Shown piece after piece: positions 32,343 through 40,435 of a stretch of DNA of 43,126 nt. The stretch covers positions 1 to 43,126 of the forward strand of contig JAFRZE010000071.1 in NCBI GenBank assembly GCA_017442735.1. Reading direction: 5' to 3'. The stretch's first letter is position 1. Each line of letters starts with the position of its first letter. The stretch is from Bacillota bacterium (GTDB lineage Bacteria > Bacillota > Clostridia > Lachnospirales > Bianqueaceae). A model generated the notes under the pieces. That model had not been told where the DNA came from and did not search any database. It saw only the letters and a list, made by a program, of their open reading frames with translations. A program made the translations under genes and the position numbers.

Positions 32343-32385
32343 GACCTGTAGCAAAATGAGTTTTTTGTTACGGGTCTTTCTATTT
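32343..32385 (+). terminator. Intrinsic terminator of the DUF362 gene
   Basis: GACC-T-GTA-G-CAAAA pairs with TTTTG-T-TAC-G-GGTC (14-bp stem with two G-U pairs, 6-nt loop) and is followed by TTTCTATTT. Its left arm overlaps the left end of the inverted-repeat element below. Confidence 0.75.
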
Positions 32386-32765
32386 GACTGAAAGCCTGTT
32401 TGGGGCGTTTAGCTTTTTTTCTTGTTCCGCCGCCCAGAATTTCATGTGATTTCTGGATAAGATACTCACTTGAAGAGCTATCTTGTCCAGGGATTAGACA
32501 AGATAGTTCCTGTGAAAGATTTCTCGCCCAATCGAAGCTTCAACTGATTGCTTTTTCTGGGGAAGATACCAGTCAGATGTCCATCTCGCCCAGGATTTAG
32601 ATAAGATAGCTCGTCAAAATGATGCGCCGCCCAAAAAACTCAAAAAGTTCTGGGCGGCGAGGCGGGAAAAATGACTATCCGCCCCAAACGCTTGGGGCGG
32701 ATAAGAAAAAGCATGAGAATAAGCCCAAAAGCTTCTTCAAATAAGGGCATATCATTTTGCTACAG
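32346..32765. mobile_element. 420-bp non-coding element with 14-bp terminal inverted repeats
   Basis: CTGTAGCAAAATGA at 32346-32359 and its exact reverse complement at 32752-32765 bound a 420-bp region without a credible gene. Inside are hairpins CTATCTTGTC/GACAAGATAG (about 32478-32506) and CCGCCCCAA/TTGGGGCGG (32679-32700), an inverted repeat CGCCGCCCAGAA/TTCTGGGCGGCG (32428-32439/32649-32660), and degenerate copies of a CAGGGATTAGACAAGATAG-like unit. It lies between convergent genes. A MITE-like element or a structured RNA are both possible; no target-site duplication is evident. Confidence 0.45.
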
Positions 32766-32796
32766 CCCCGTCGTGTTGATAAGTCCGCTGGGGATA

Positions 32797-35700
32797 TCAG
32801 GGGGCGATGCCGGAAAGGGCGTCGCTCCCTTTTTTGATGAGATCATCAAGGCTATAGCGGTCAAAGGCGCCTAAGTGATAACGCATGGATGCGTCCATAT
32901 ACTGGAAAGCGTAAACCAGGAGCTGATCCGTTTTCTCGCTGTAGCCGAGGGCGTGCGTCGGAACGGTCACGTCCGGACGCGACCCGAAAACGGACAGATC
33001 GATCATCTCCAGCTGTTCCTGGCAGAGGACTACCAGGAAATCCTTTGTTTCAAAGAGCTGGAACGTGCTGGCGGAGACATAGGATAGCTCGCTGTAGGAG
33101 AGCTGGACTTCGTGGAGAACGGAGCCGTCAGCGGCATAATGCATCAGAATGCCCTTCGGATAACATACCGCAAGTGTTCCATCAGAGAGGAATGTCAACG
33201 CAAATGGCTGGTTGCCGGGATAGGGGATCGAAGCGGACAGGGTTCCGTCGGTGCCGTAGATCAGCAGGGAGGAAGTACCGGTCACGGCGATCCGCGCGCT
33301 GTCCGGGCTCCAGGCCGCGAGCAGGGAAGAGGAAGATTCGGTCTCGGGAAGGATCAGCGCTTTCCCGCCGTCTTTACTCTCATCGGCATTCAGCAGTACG
33401 CCGCGCGGTTCATGATCCTCCTCCTGAACGATCGTGAAGAGAAACGCGTGATCCGGCGAGAGCCAAAGCGGGGAAAGGCTGCTCTCGAAGCTGCCGCTCA
33501 GGAGCTTCTGTCCGTCCCCCAGCGCGGGTGTAAAGGAGGTTTCCTCGCTGCTTACAAGATCCAGCAGGTAAACGGTGTTCGGTGACTGATAGTCATGGTA
33601 GGCCAGCACGCCGCTTGAAAGCTGGATCCCACCTTCCGTTTTTTGATAGGAGATCTCCAGGAACATACGCTTGGCGTAGAATTCCTGGCTGGCGTCGACG
33701 GTGCTGGCATACATATCCAGGATGCCGGAAGCGTAATAATAATCCGTGGCTTTCAGTTTGTAGGAAGCCTGAAGCTCACCGTTCGTGACATCCAGAAGCT
33801 CGAGCATGATCGTGCCTGTGTCGATATCAATGACCAGTACGGCGGCAGCTTCCCGTTCCGGGATTACGCCCAGCAGACGGATCGCTTTGTGGTCGCCGTA
33901 GGACTTCTTCGCGATAACTTTAAGATCCGGCAGGTGGTAAAGACGGATGTCGCCGCCTTCCTTCAGAACAGCCGAATCTTCGCAGACATACAGGTTTTCC
34001 GGAAGATCGCTCATCCCGGAATCCGGTTCGTCCGCCAGCAGGACCGAGTCGTCCTGTGCGCTTTCAAACAGATAGATATCGCCGTCCTTCAGCAGGAAAT
34101 ACCGGTCCGCCTCATCGATCTGACCCTGCTGGACCAGGATGTCCGAAAGGCCTTCCGGAAACTGGGTGACCAGGGTGGAGGATGCCTGTGAATACCAGAC
34201 GGTCGCGATCTTGCCGGAAGAAGTCACCAGGCGCGTGGATACCGGCGTCACATCGATCAGCCGGACGATGCTCTCGCCCAGATCGTAGGATAGCAGTACG
34301 TCGCCCGTGGAAGGATCGAGCAGAGAAAGACAGGAAGAGGCTGAGAGCGCCAGAATGGGATGAGAGTTGATGTAGAAAATACCGGACTCGATGGCAAAGC
34401 TTTCCGCGGTGAAAGGAATCGTCAGGTCGAAGATCTCGCTGCCGGAAGTGTCATAGGCAAAGACGGCCAGTTCCTGAAAATACAGATATTCATAGGAGGG
34501 GCCGGAAGAGAAGGAAGATTCATCATACGTTCGGCAGAAGATCAACAGCTGGGAAAGGGCGTCCCAGTGGAAGTCGGACAGAAGAGAAAACTCCCCGTCG
34601 ATCTTTGTGAAGGAACCGTGCTCGGCTTCCAGAATGCCGAAGGCATCGTTTCCATTGTCCAGCGAAAGCTGAACAGCGATCGCGGAGCCATCCGGCGCCC
34701 AGGCGAAGTCCTGGATCGAGTGCGGATAATCCTTGGGCAGCCGGTACGAAGCGACCGGCGTTCCATCTTCCGTGGACATGACCTGGATCGCGCTCAGGTC
34801 TCCGCAGCAGATCGTCTTCTGATCCGGTGACAGATGGATTGGATTGGGGTAGTTGGAAAGACCGCTTTCTTCCATATAGCCGAGCGTCTGTTCCCAGCTG
34901 AGCGTCCCGTCCGGCTGATAAGCGCGCACCATACCGTTCCAGGCGGTGACAAGCAGATCCTCCGGTGTCGTGACGAGCGACGGCACGGATTCCGAACCGT
35001 GGCCGGCGAAAGCCGCGAAAGAAGAGACAAGCGTGCCGGAAGAAGGATCATAGACAAAGATCGTGCCGGAGGAATCCATCGCGGCGACATACCCGCTCTT
35101 TTCCAGGAGCACCATCTGTTCAAAATCCTGGGCCCCGTCAAACAGGCGTGTCTGCGCGACCTGATAGGGAAGGAGATAGGCGCCGGAAGCCTTGTGGAGC
35201 GCGTAGAGCGCTTCGCTGGTGACCGGCCGGTCCAGATCCTCCGATGGCAGGGCCGACAGCGCGTATTCGAGTGCGTGATACCTGTCTCTGGCGCTCATGG
35301 CGTCCAGCGACTGGGCGGATAACGTCTTCGATTCATTGATCAGCGTCTGCTGATACTGCGCGCGGATGCGCGCGTTGCTGTAAAGTAAGTAGGCGACGGC
35401 GATGGCGGCCAGGGACAGGATCACGGATACCAGCGCGGTCCTGCGGCGGCGTTTGTACTGCGTCGTCCGCATGATGAGCTCGTCATAGCTGCAGCCGATC
35501 ATCGCGCAGGCGAGGCGCGGAAGCTCGACCTTCTCGGCTTCCCGGAACTTGCCGCGGTAGTCACAGGCGAGGGGCTCGGAACCCTGCATCAGGATCGGCG
35601 GGAAGATGCCCGGCGGCTCACCCTCGGCCAGAACGCACAGCACATGGTCGCGGGAATGATTCTGAAGAAAAACTTCGATCTCCCTCAGGCACCAGCCGGA

Positions 35701-35961
35701 TTCCATGTAGCGCGGCGAGCAGATGACGATCAGAAACTCGGAAGCACGGATCGCGTCGTCCAGCTGCGCGCCCAGATCGCTCGTTAATTCAAGCTCGGAC
35801 GTGTCGCGGAAGATCCGCTCGAACTTTTTGATCCCGTATTTCTTCTGGATCTGTTTGGGGATGTGGTAGCGCTCGAGCTTTTTCTGGATCTCGGCCGCGA
35901 CGGCGGCGTCCACCGGGCTGTGCCGGTAGGAGATAAACGCGTTAAAGTAAGAGTTTGCCAT
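32797..35961 (-). CDS. Membrane-anchored TIR-domain protein with beta-propeller-like C-terminus (1054 aa)
   Basis: Residues 1-165 are a TIR domain: 'FNAFISYRHSPVD', 'IFRDTSEL', 'SEFLIVICSPRYMESGWCLREIE' with a glutamate at 94 in the position of the catalytic NADase Glu of TIR enzymes. A basic stretch KRRRR (170-174) precedes one transmembrane helix (about 175-194), which places the TIR domain in the cytosol and the long C-terminal region outside. That region (about 250-1030) has many beta-strand repeats such as 'HLSPDQKTICCGD', 'AWAPDGSAIAVQ', 'LSPDHAFLF' and 'AWSPDSARIAVTG', typical of WD40/TolB-like propellers. It could be a sensor that triggers TIR activity (inference). It follows murE by 27 bp in the same direction. 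Confidence 0.8.
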   Translation of the reverse strand: MANSYFNAFISYRHSPVDAAVAAEIQKKLERYHIPKQIQKKYGIKKFERIFRDTSELELTSDLGAQLDDAIRASEFLIVICSPRYMESGWCLREIEVFLQNHSRDHVLCVLAEGEPPGIFPPILMQGSEPLACDYRGKFREAEKVELPRLACAMIGCSYDELIMRTTQYKRRRRTALVSVILSLAAIAVAYLLYSNARIRAQYQQTLINESKTLSAQSLDAMSARDRYHALEYALSALPSEDLDRPVTSEALYALHKASGAYLLPYQVAQTRLFDGAQDFEQMVLLEKSGYVAAMDSSGTIFVYDPSSGTLVSSFAAFAGHGSESVPSLVTTPEDLLVTAWNGMVRAYQPDGTLSWEQTLGYMEESGLSNYPNPIHLSPDQKTICCGDLSAIQVMSTEDGTPVASYRLPKDYPHSIQDFAWAPDGSAIAVQLSLDNGNDAFGILEAEHGSFTKIDGEFSLLSDFHWDALSQLLIFCRTYDESSFSSGPSYEYLYFQELAVFAYDTSGSEIFDLTIPFTAESFAIESGIFYINSHPILALSASSCLSLLDPSTGDVLLSYDLGESIVRLIDVTPVSTRLVTSSGKIATVWYSQASSTLVTQFPEGLSDILVQQGQIDEADRYFLLKDGDIYLFESAQDDSVLLADEPDSGMSDLPENLYVCEDSAVLKEGGDIRLYHLPDLKVIAKKSYGDHKAIRLLGVIPEREAAAVLVIDIDTGTIMLELLDVTNGELQASYKLKATDYYYASGILDMYASTVDASQEFYAKRMFLEISYQKTEGGIQLSSGVLAYHDYQSPNTVYLLDLVSSEETSFTPALGDGQKLLSGSFESSLSPLWLSPDHAFLFTIVQEEDHEPRGVLLNADESKDGGKALILPETESSSSLLAAWSPDSARIAVTGTSSLLIYGTDGTLSASIPYPGNQPFALTFLSDGTLAVCYPKGILMHYAADGSVLHEVQLSYSELSYVSASTFQLFETKDFLVVLCQEQLEMIDLSVFGSRPDVTVPTHALGYSEKTDQLLVYAFQYMDASMRYHLGAFDRYSLDDLIKKGSDALSGIAP

Positions 35962-35988
35962 GACAGGCCTTTCCGACCGCGGCGGGCC

Positions 35989-37563
35989 TTACTTATAGTA
36001 TTCTTCGGGGGTCTGGGTTCCGTTGCCGGGGATCTCCAGCGCGTGGAACGGGGCTTCATCGTAAAAGGGCATGTACATTTTCACATATTCGGAGTCGGAC
36101 GGGCGGTGCATGAACATCGTTCCGTAGCGGTCTCTGGTCTCGTTGCCCTTGCCCAGAATCAATATGACGGTGGGCTTTCGGCATTCCATGATGGCCTTGT
36201 GGATCGCGACGCCGCGGTCCTCGATGATCTCGTAGGGACAGTTTTCCGCCCGCAGATAGGCGGAGGCTTCCTCGCAGATATGGTCAAAGGGCTCGCGGCC
36301 GGGATCCTCCACGGTCAGGAAGACTTTGTCCGCGTATTTACCGGCCACTTCGCCCAGGTCTTTGCGGCGGTTGATCGCCTTGTATCCCGGGCAGCCGTAG
36401 ATCGCGACCACGTCGTGACCGACGAATTCTTTTCGGATCGAGCGGAACAGCTCCTCGAAACTTAACTTGTTGTGCGCGTAATCGACAAGCACGGTGACCT
36501 TTTTATCCTTGCTGATATACGGTTCCATCCGCCCGCTGGCCTTGGCCCCATAGAGGCCTTCATGCATGTATTCGCGCGGAATGCCCAGAAACTGGCAGGC
36601 GGCGATCGCCGCGGTAGCGTTGCCCGCGTTGAAAAGACCGGGCATCGTCAGAACGAACGTGTCCGTAAAGTCCTTGCAAACAACAGTGAAATGTGTCTCG
36701 CCGTCGACCTTTTTGATCTCGGAAATATAGTAATCCGCGGAGGGATCCTTTTCGGAGTAAGTAACGAAATCACCGGCGTCCTTCGCGGCAGCAAGGATAC
36801 GGTCCTGGGGTTGGGCGTCCAGATTTACGACGGCGTGGTCGCAGTAGGAGAACATTTTCATCTTGGAAGACAGATAGTCTTCGAAATCCTGATGCTCGTT
36901 GGGACTGATGTGATCCTCGGAAATATTCACAAAAATACCTACGTTGGCGCGAAGCGCGGTCACGCGGTCATATTTAAGCGCCTGGGAAGAGACTTCGATC
37001 TCCATATGGGTGATGCCGTGGTCGGCGGCGCGGCGCATCATGGCCTGCAGCTGGACGGCTTCGGGCGTGGAGTTGAGGGATTCCCAGCGGCGTTCGCCGT
37101 CGTAGGAATCGATGGTGGAAGAAAGCGCGCTCTCCTGAGAGCCGGTGGCCTCCAGGAAGGCGTCGATGATCGATTTGACATAATAGACCGTGGTGGTCTT
37201 GCCCTTCGTCCCGCCGACCCAGACCGTTTTCAGGTCCTTCCAGGGGCTGTGGAAGCAAAGATCGGCCAGATAGGGCATGGCCTTACGGATATCGGAGACC
37301 AGCAGATACGGCACATCCTTCTCTGCGGGATAGGGGATCTCGGAAACATAGCAAACAGCGCCCCTTTCCAGGGCTTCCTTCAGATAGGCTTCTTTAAAGT
37401 TCACGCCTTTGCAGATAAAGAGCGTGCCGGGGATGACGGCTTTGGAATTAAAAGTCAGATCCGTGACGGCCTGTCGCTCCTGGCCGAGCAGATGGTCTTC
37501 TGCAAGAAGGCCCAGCTCCTCGAGGCGCCGGCGGTAGTCGTCCAGTTGATAATATTCTTTCAT
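35989..37563 (-). CDS. murE: UDP-N-acetylmuramyl-tripeptide synthetase (MurE type)
   Basis: Adds the third amino acid to UDP-MurNAc-dipeptide in peptidoglycan synthesis. The 524-residue Mur ligase shows 'DLTFNSKAVIPGTLFIC' (UDP-substrate domain), the ATP loop GGTKGKTTT (117-125), 'MEIEVSSQAL', 'FVNISEDHIS' and the C-terminal domain with 'LVDYAHNKLSFEELF'. Where meso-DAP enzymes have DNPR, this one reads EDPGREP (419-425), so the third residue (lysine, ornithine or another diamino acid) cannot be assigned. It has its own consensus promoter (37597-37625). The TIR gene follows immediately downstream. Confidence 0.87.
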   Translation of the reverse strand: MKEYYQLDDYRRRLEELGLLAEDHLLGQERQAVTDLTFNSKAVIPGTLFICKGVNFKEAYLKEALERGAVCYVSEIPYPAEKDVPYLLVSDIRKAMPYLADLCFHSPWKDLKTVWVGGTKGKTTTVYYVKSIIDAFLEATGSQESALSSTIDSYDGERRWESLNSTPEAVQLQAMMRRAADHGITHMEIEVSSQALKYDRVTALRANVGIFVNISEDHISPNEHQDFEDYLSSKMKMFSYCDHAVVNLDAQPQDRILAAAKDAGDFVTYSEKDPSADYYISEIKKVDGETHFTVVCKDFTDTFVLTMPGLFNAGNATAAIAACQFLGIPREYMHEGLYGAKASGRMEPYISKDKKVTVLVDYAHNKLSFEELFRSIRKEFVGHDVVAIYGCPGYKAINRRKDLGEVAGKYADKVFLTVEDPGREPFDHICEEASAYLRAENCPYEIIEDRGVAIHKAIMECRKPTVILILGKGNETRDRYGTMFMHRPSDSEYVKMYMPFYDEAPFHALEIPGNGTQTPEEYYK

Positions 37564-37596
37564 AGTAAGGCTTCCTTTTGCAGGATAGATACAAGA

Positions 37597-37625
37597 ATCA
37601 TATCAGATACGATGAGAAAAGTCAA
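37597..37625 (-). promoter_or_regulatory. Promoter of murE
   Basis: Minus strand -35 TTGACT (37620-37625), 17-bp spacer, -10 TATGAT (37597-37602), in the murE/aminotransferase divergent gap. Confidence 0.75.
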
Positions 37626-37639
37626 AAAAACCCGGATAT

Positions 37640-37657
37640 TTTGTATAAGTATACAAA
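37640..37657. promoter_or_regulatory. Operator-like palindrome TTTGTATAAGTATACAAA
   Basis: A perfect 8-2-8 dyad between the divergent murE and aminotransferase promoters, 14 bp upstream of the murE -35 and 9 bp upstream of the aminotransferase -35. The TGTATA-TATACA core is of the kind bound by GntR/YtrA-family regulators. No such regulator is encoded nearby. Confidence 0.6.
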
Positions 37658-37666
37658 TTCGTTCCC

Positions 37667-37695
37667 TTGTAAACTTTAGCTAAATAAAGTATAAT
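37667..37695 (+). promoter_or_regulatory. Promoter of the aminotransferase gene
   Basis: TTGTAA (37667-37672), 17-bp spacer, TATAAT (37690-37695), about 40 bp upstream of the start at 37735. Confidence 0.8.
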
Positions 37696-37734
37696 AGTTA
37701 TTACTCGATTTTTAGCGCTCGGGAGGGTTTTCTT

Positions 37735-39027
37735 ATGAAGAACTATCTTGAAATGTCAAAACATGAGCGCCGGAAAGCTTTGGAAGAACAGCAAAAACTG
37801 TACGAACAGCAGAAGGCGGCAGGATTAAACCTGGATATGTCGCGCGGCAAACCCGACGCGACGCAGCTGAACCTGTCCATGGACATGCTTCAGCAGAATC
37901 CGTATGACCTGATCTATACACGCAAAGGCACCGACGTACGCAACTACGGCGAGCTCGCCGGCGTGGACGAGGCGAAGGAGCTTTTCGCGGAGCTGCTCGG
38001 ACTGAAGATGGAAAATATCATCATGGGCGGCCAAAGCTCGCTGGCCCTGATGTACGATACCGTGATCAAGGCCTTTGTGCTGGGCGTCTACGGCGGCTCG
38101 AAGCCCTGGGGACAGCAGGGAAAAGTCAAATTCCTCTGCCCGGTGCCCGGCTATGACCGGCATTTCCTGATCACGCAGGAATTCGGGATCGAAATGATCA
38201 GCATCCCCATGAAGAAAAAAGGCCCGGATATGGACCTGGTGCGTCAGTATGTCGAGTCCGATCCGCTGGTCAAGGGCATCTGGTGCGTGCCGAAATACTC
38301 GAATCCCACCGGCATTACGTTCTCGAACGATACCGTAGAGGCGTTTGCCGCGCTGAAACCGGCGGCTGACGATTTCCGTATCTTCTGGGACAACGCCTAC
38401 TTTGTGCACGGCTTCCGTGATAAAGATGATCAGCTGATGAACATCTTTGAAGCCTGCGAGAAGTACGGATCCGAGGATATGGTCTATGAATTCATGTCCA
38501 CCAGCAAGGTCACTTTCTCCGGTGCCGGTGTCGCTGTCCTGGCCGCGAGCAAGCACAATATCGATTTCCTGACCCGCCAGATGAGTATCCAGACCCTCGG
38601 CTATGACAAGATCAATCAGCTCCGCCATGTAAAATACTTCAAGAACGTGGCCGGACTGAAGAAACATATGCAGAAGCAGGCCAACTACCTGCGCCCGAAG
38701 TTCGACGTCGTCCTGGCCGGCCTGGAGCGCGGCCTCAAGGGGACCGGAATAGGTAAGTGGAGCAACCCGAACGGTGGCTATTTCATCAGCTACGACGGCC
38801 TGCCGGGCACAGCGAAACGCTGCATCGACCTCTGCGCGATGGCCGGCGTGAAGATGACCCCCGCCGGCGCGACCTTCCCCTACGGCATCGACCCGGAGGA
38901 CAAGAACATCCGTATCGCGCCGAGCTTCCCCTCTACCCCAGAGCTTTATCAGAGCATGAATATCTTCTGCATCTGTCAGAAGATCGCGGCGCTGGAAAAG
39001 CTGCTGGAGGAAAAAGACAATGAGTGA
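37735..39027 (+). CDS. Aminotransferase of the PF12897 (Asp_aminotransf) type
   Basis: A pyridoxal-phosphate aminotransferase of fold type I. The N-terminal 'LNLDMSRGKPDATQLNLSMDML' pattern (split around residue 30) and overall 430-residue length match the PF12897 family, experimentally linked to aspartate aminotransfer in some members. 'WDNAYFVHGF' holds the Asp contacting the PLP nitrogen, and 'STSKVTFSGAGVAVLAAS' the Schiff-base Lys. The C-terminal 'NPNGGYFISYDG' and 'RIAPSFPS' (carboxylate-binding Arg) complete it. An GGGAGGG ribosome-binding site precedes ATG 37735. Its stop overlaps the next gene by 8 bp. Confidence 0.9.
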   Translation: MKNYLEMSKHERRKALEEQQKLYEQQKAAGLNLDMSRGKPDATQLNLSMDMLQQNPYDLIYTRKGTDVRNYGELAGVDEAKELFAELLGLKMENIIMGGQSSLALMYDTVIKAFVLGVYGGSKPWGQQGKVKFLCPVPGYDRHFLITQEFGIEMISIPMKKKGPDMDLVRQYVESDPLVKGIWCVPKYSNPTGITFSNDTVEAFAALKPAADDFRIFWDNAYFVHGFRDKDDQLMNIFEACEKYGSEDMVYEFMSTSKVTFSGAGVAVLAASKHNIDFLTRQMSIQTLGYDKINQLRHVKYFKNVAGLKKHMQKQANYLRPKFDVVLAGLERGLKGTGIGKWSNPNGGYFISYDGLPGTAKRCIDLCAMAGVKMTPAGATFPYGIDPEDKNIRIAPSFPSTPELYQSMNIFCICQKIAALEKLLEEKDNE

Positions 39028-39733
39028 AGAAAAACCTTTGACCCTGGATGAAGTAAAAAGGATGCCCGGACCCGAAGGGCCGCTGCTTTCCGTTGAATGG
39101 AGCTCCTGGTCTTCCGGCATGATGGTGAACAGCACCACGAAAAATTCTCTGAAGCTCGAATGGGGCGAAGAGACAGGGATCGTTCTGACCAAGCTGGACG
39201 GAACCGGCTGGGAGGGCGAAACGACCCGCCGCTACCAGGCGCTGGACTCAGACGTTGCCGCGATGAAAGCACTCGCCGCGCGCGAGAACCTGGGCGCCTG
39301 GGAAGAGCTGAAAGAGATCGAACAGCTGGACTTCATCGTATACGACTATTCGTCCGGATCTTCCATCGAGCTGGTCTATGAGATGAATGACCCGGAATAT
39401 CCATGGATGAAAACGGATATGCGGAGAATCAACACGAAAGCCGCGAGACAGCACGACGGCGGCGAGGTCATCGATGAGATCCTTTCGATCCTGAACGGCT
39501 GCTGCCGGGAAGAGAATCTGATCAGCGAAGAAAAGACGCCTCCGAAACCCACCTTCATGGGGATGATGGGCGTAAACCCCGGGAACATCGTGAGCCCCGG
39601 CGAGACGGACACCTCCAAGGGCGACTCCCCTCAAAGCGGAGGCGTCCAGCCGGACGGCACCTGGTTCTGCCCGGAATGCGGCACGAAGAACACCGGCAAA
39701 TTCTGCTGCGAATGCGGTTCGCGCCGGCCATAG
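39020..39733 (+). CDS. Hypothetical protein with C-terminal zinc ribbon (237 aa)
   Basis: The first 170 residues form an alpha/beta region of unknown family with 'PLLSVEWSSWSSGMMVNSTT' and 'LDFIVYDYSSGSSIELVYEM'. A low-complexity Pro/Gly/Ser linker follows. The last 25 residues are a compact zinc ribbon, 'WFCPECGTKNTGKFCCECGSRRP', with four or more ligand cysteines (CxxC...CxxC). The ribbon usually mediates protein or nucleic-acid contacts and does not reveal function. It overlaps the aminotransferase gene by 8 bp and is probably co-translated with it. Confidence 0.75.
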   Translation: MSEEKPLTLDEVKRMPGPEGPLLSVEWSSWSSGMMVNSTTKNSLKLEWGEETGIVLTKLDGTGWEGETTRRYQALDSDVAAMKALAARENLGAWEELKEIEQLDFIVYDYSSGSSIELVYEMNDPEYPWMKTDMRRINTKAARQHDGGEVIDEILSILNGCCREENLISEEKTPPKPTFMGMMGVNPGNIVSPGETDTSKGDSPQSGGVQPDGTWFCPECGTKNTGKFCCECGSRRP

Positions 39734-39767
39734 AATAACCGTCTTGCCTTTTGATAGGCCTGCTTTC

Positions 39768-40052
39768 GGCACAGATCAAAGGTTTTTCAAGATCACGCGG
39801 CGGCACAGATCAGACATTTATCAAAATCACGCGGACCTGCTCCCTGAGAGACAGATTTGTCACAGAAGGGAGCAGGTCCTTTTCGTTGCCGCGGCTTGTA
39901 GCCAGGATTTATCACAGATGCGCGTATTTCGGGCGCAAGTGAGCCTCAAAATACGCGTCGATTTGATAAATGTCTTTTCTACGGAGCAATCGATACGTTT
40001 GATTTTGAAAAACATGGCCTACAGGGAGCACGTTCGCGTGATTGTGAAAAAC
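39768..40052. repeat. Nested direct and inverted repeats in a 393-bp intergenic region
   Basis: Two imperfect 33-bp copies of GGCACAGATCA...ATCACGCGG lie in tandem (39768-39800, 39802-39834). Inverted relatives follow: CGCGTCGATTTGATAAATGTC (39954-39974) mirrors the second unit, and CGCGTGATTGTGAAAAAC (40035-40052) mirrors the first. Between them lie a terminator (39833-39883) and a 63-bp hairpin (39908-39970) with core CGCGTATTT/AAATACGCG. There is no gene between 39734 and 40126. Confidence 0.6.
39833..39883 (+). terminator. Intrinsic terminator after the zinc-ribbon gene
   Basis: GGACCTGCTCCCT (39833-39845) pairs perfectly with AGGGAGCAGGTCC (39867-39879) around a 21-nt loop, followed by TTTT. 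It closes the aminotransferase/zinc-ribbon operon. Confidence 0.75.
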
Positions 40053-40068
40053 ACAAACTGCACGCCGC

Positions 40069-40097
40069 TTGAAAAAGCGAGGAAGCGGTGATACACT
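40069..40097 (+). promoter_or_regulatory. Promoter of the DUF4298/GH36-like operon
   Basis: TTGAAA (40069-40074), 17-bp spacer, TACACT (40092-40097). The AAGGAGGAG ribosome-binding site follows before ATG 40127. Confidence 0.55.
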
Positions 40098-40126
40098 GTC
40101 CTTGATCAAGGCAAGGAGGAGCGCAC

Positions 40127-40435
40127 ATGAATAAGATAGAGCGGATCAGTTATCATGAAAGCCTGATGAACCAGGCGGAGAAAGCCATTCATCAGCTGGA
40201 CGAGGCGCTGGAGCAGTTTCCTGAAATACAGAAACGCCTGAATATACTGGATGGGTATTATACCAGCACGGAATGGATGGAGGACTTTGAGGCTAGCGAG
40301 CGGGGCGAGATCCCCGAGGATGTGCCCTGCGGCGTGCTTTCGGAGGATGGCATCTATAACCTTCTGGAGAAAAACAGGGAGCTGATCGACCTGATGAAAG
40401 AGATCTCAGAAAAGTTCGGGAGAAAAGAAGCATGA
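40127..40435 (+). CDS. DUF4298-family protein (102 aa)
   Basis: A small, helical, acidic protein of the DUF4298 family, seen in 'RISYHESLMNQAEKAI', 'LDGYYTSTEWMEDFEASE' and 'VPCGVLSEDGIYNLLE'. The function of the family is unknown. A very strong AAGGAGGAG ribosome-binding site precedes it, and it overlaps the GH36-like gene by 4 bp (ATGA). Confidence 0.85.
   Translation: MNKIERISYHESLMNQAEKAIHQLDEALEQFPEIQKRLNILDGYYTSTEWMEDFEASERGEIPEDVPCGVLSEDGIYNLLEKNRELIDLMKEISEKFGRKEA

Noticed and set aside
32400..32765. CRISPR array or type III toxin-antitoxin RNA repeats
   Set aside because: The repeats are degenerate, unevenly spaced and not separated by equal-length spacers, and no cas or toxN gene adjoins.
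32875..35322. Several plus-strand frames of 150-180 codons under the TIR gene
   Set aside because: All are antisense shadows of one long, well-structured minus-strand gene.
39768..39834. CRISPR-like tandem repeat
   Set aside because: Only two 33-bp units with one base between them and inverted relatives downstream; no spacer/repeat pattern.
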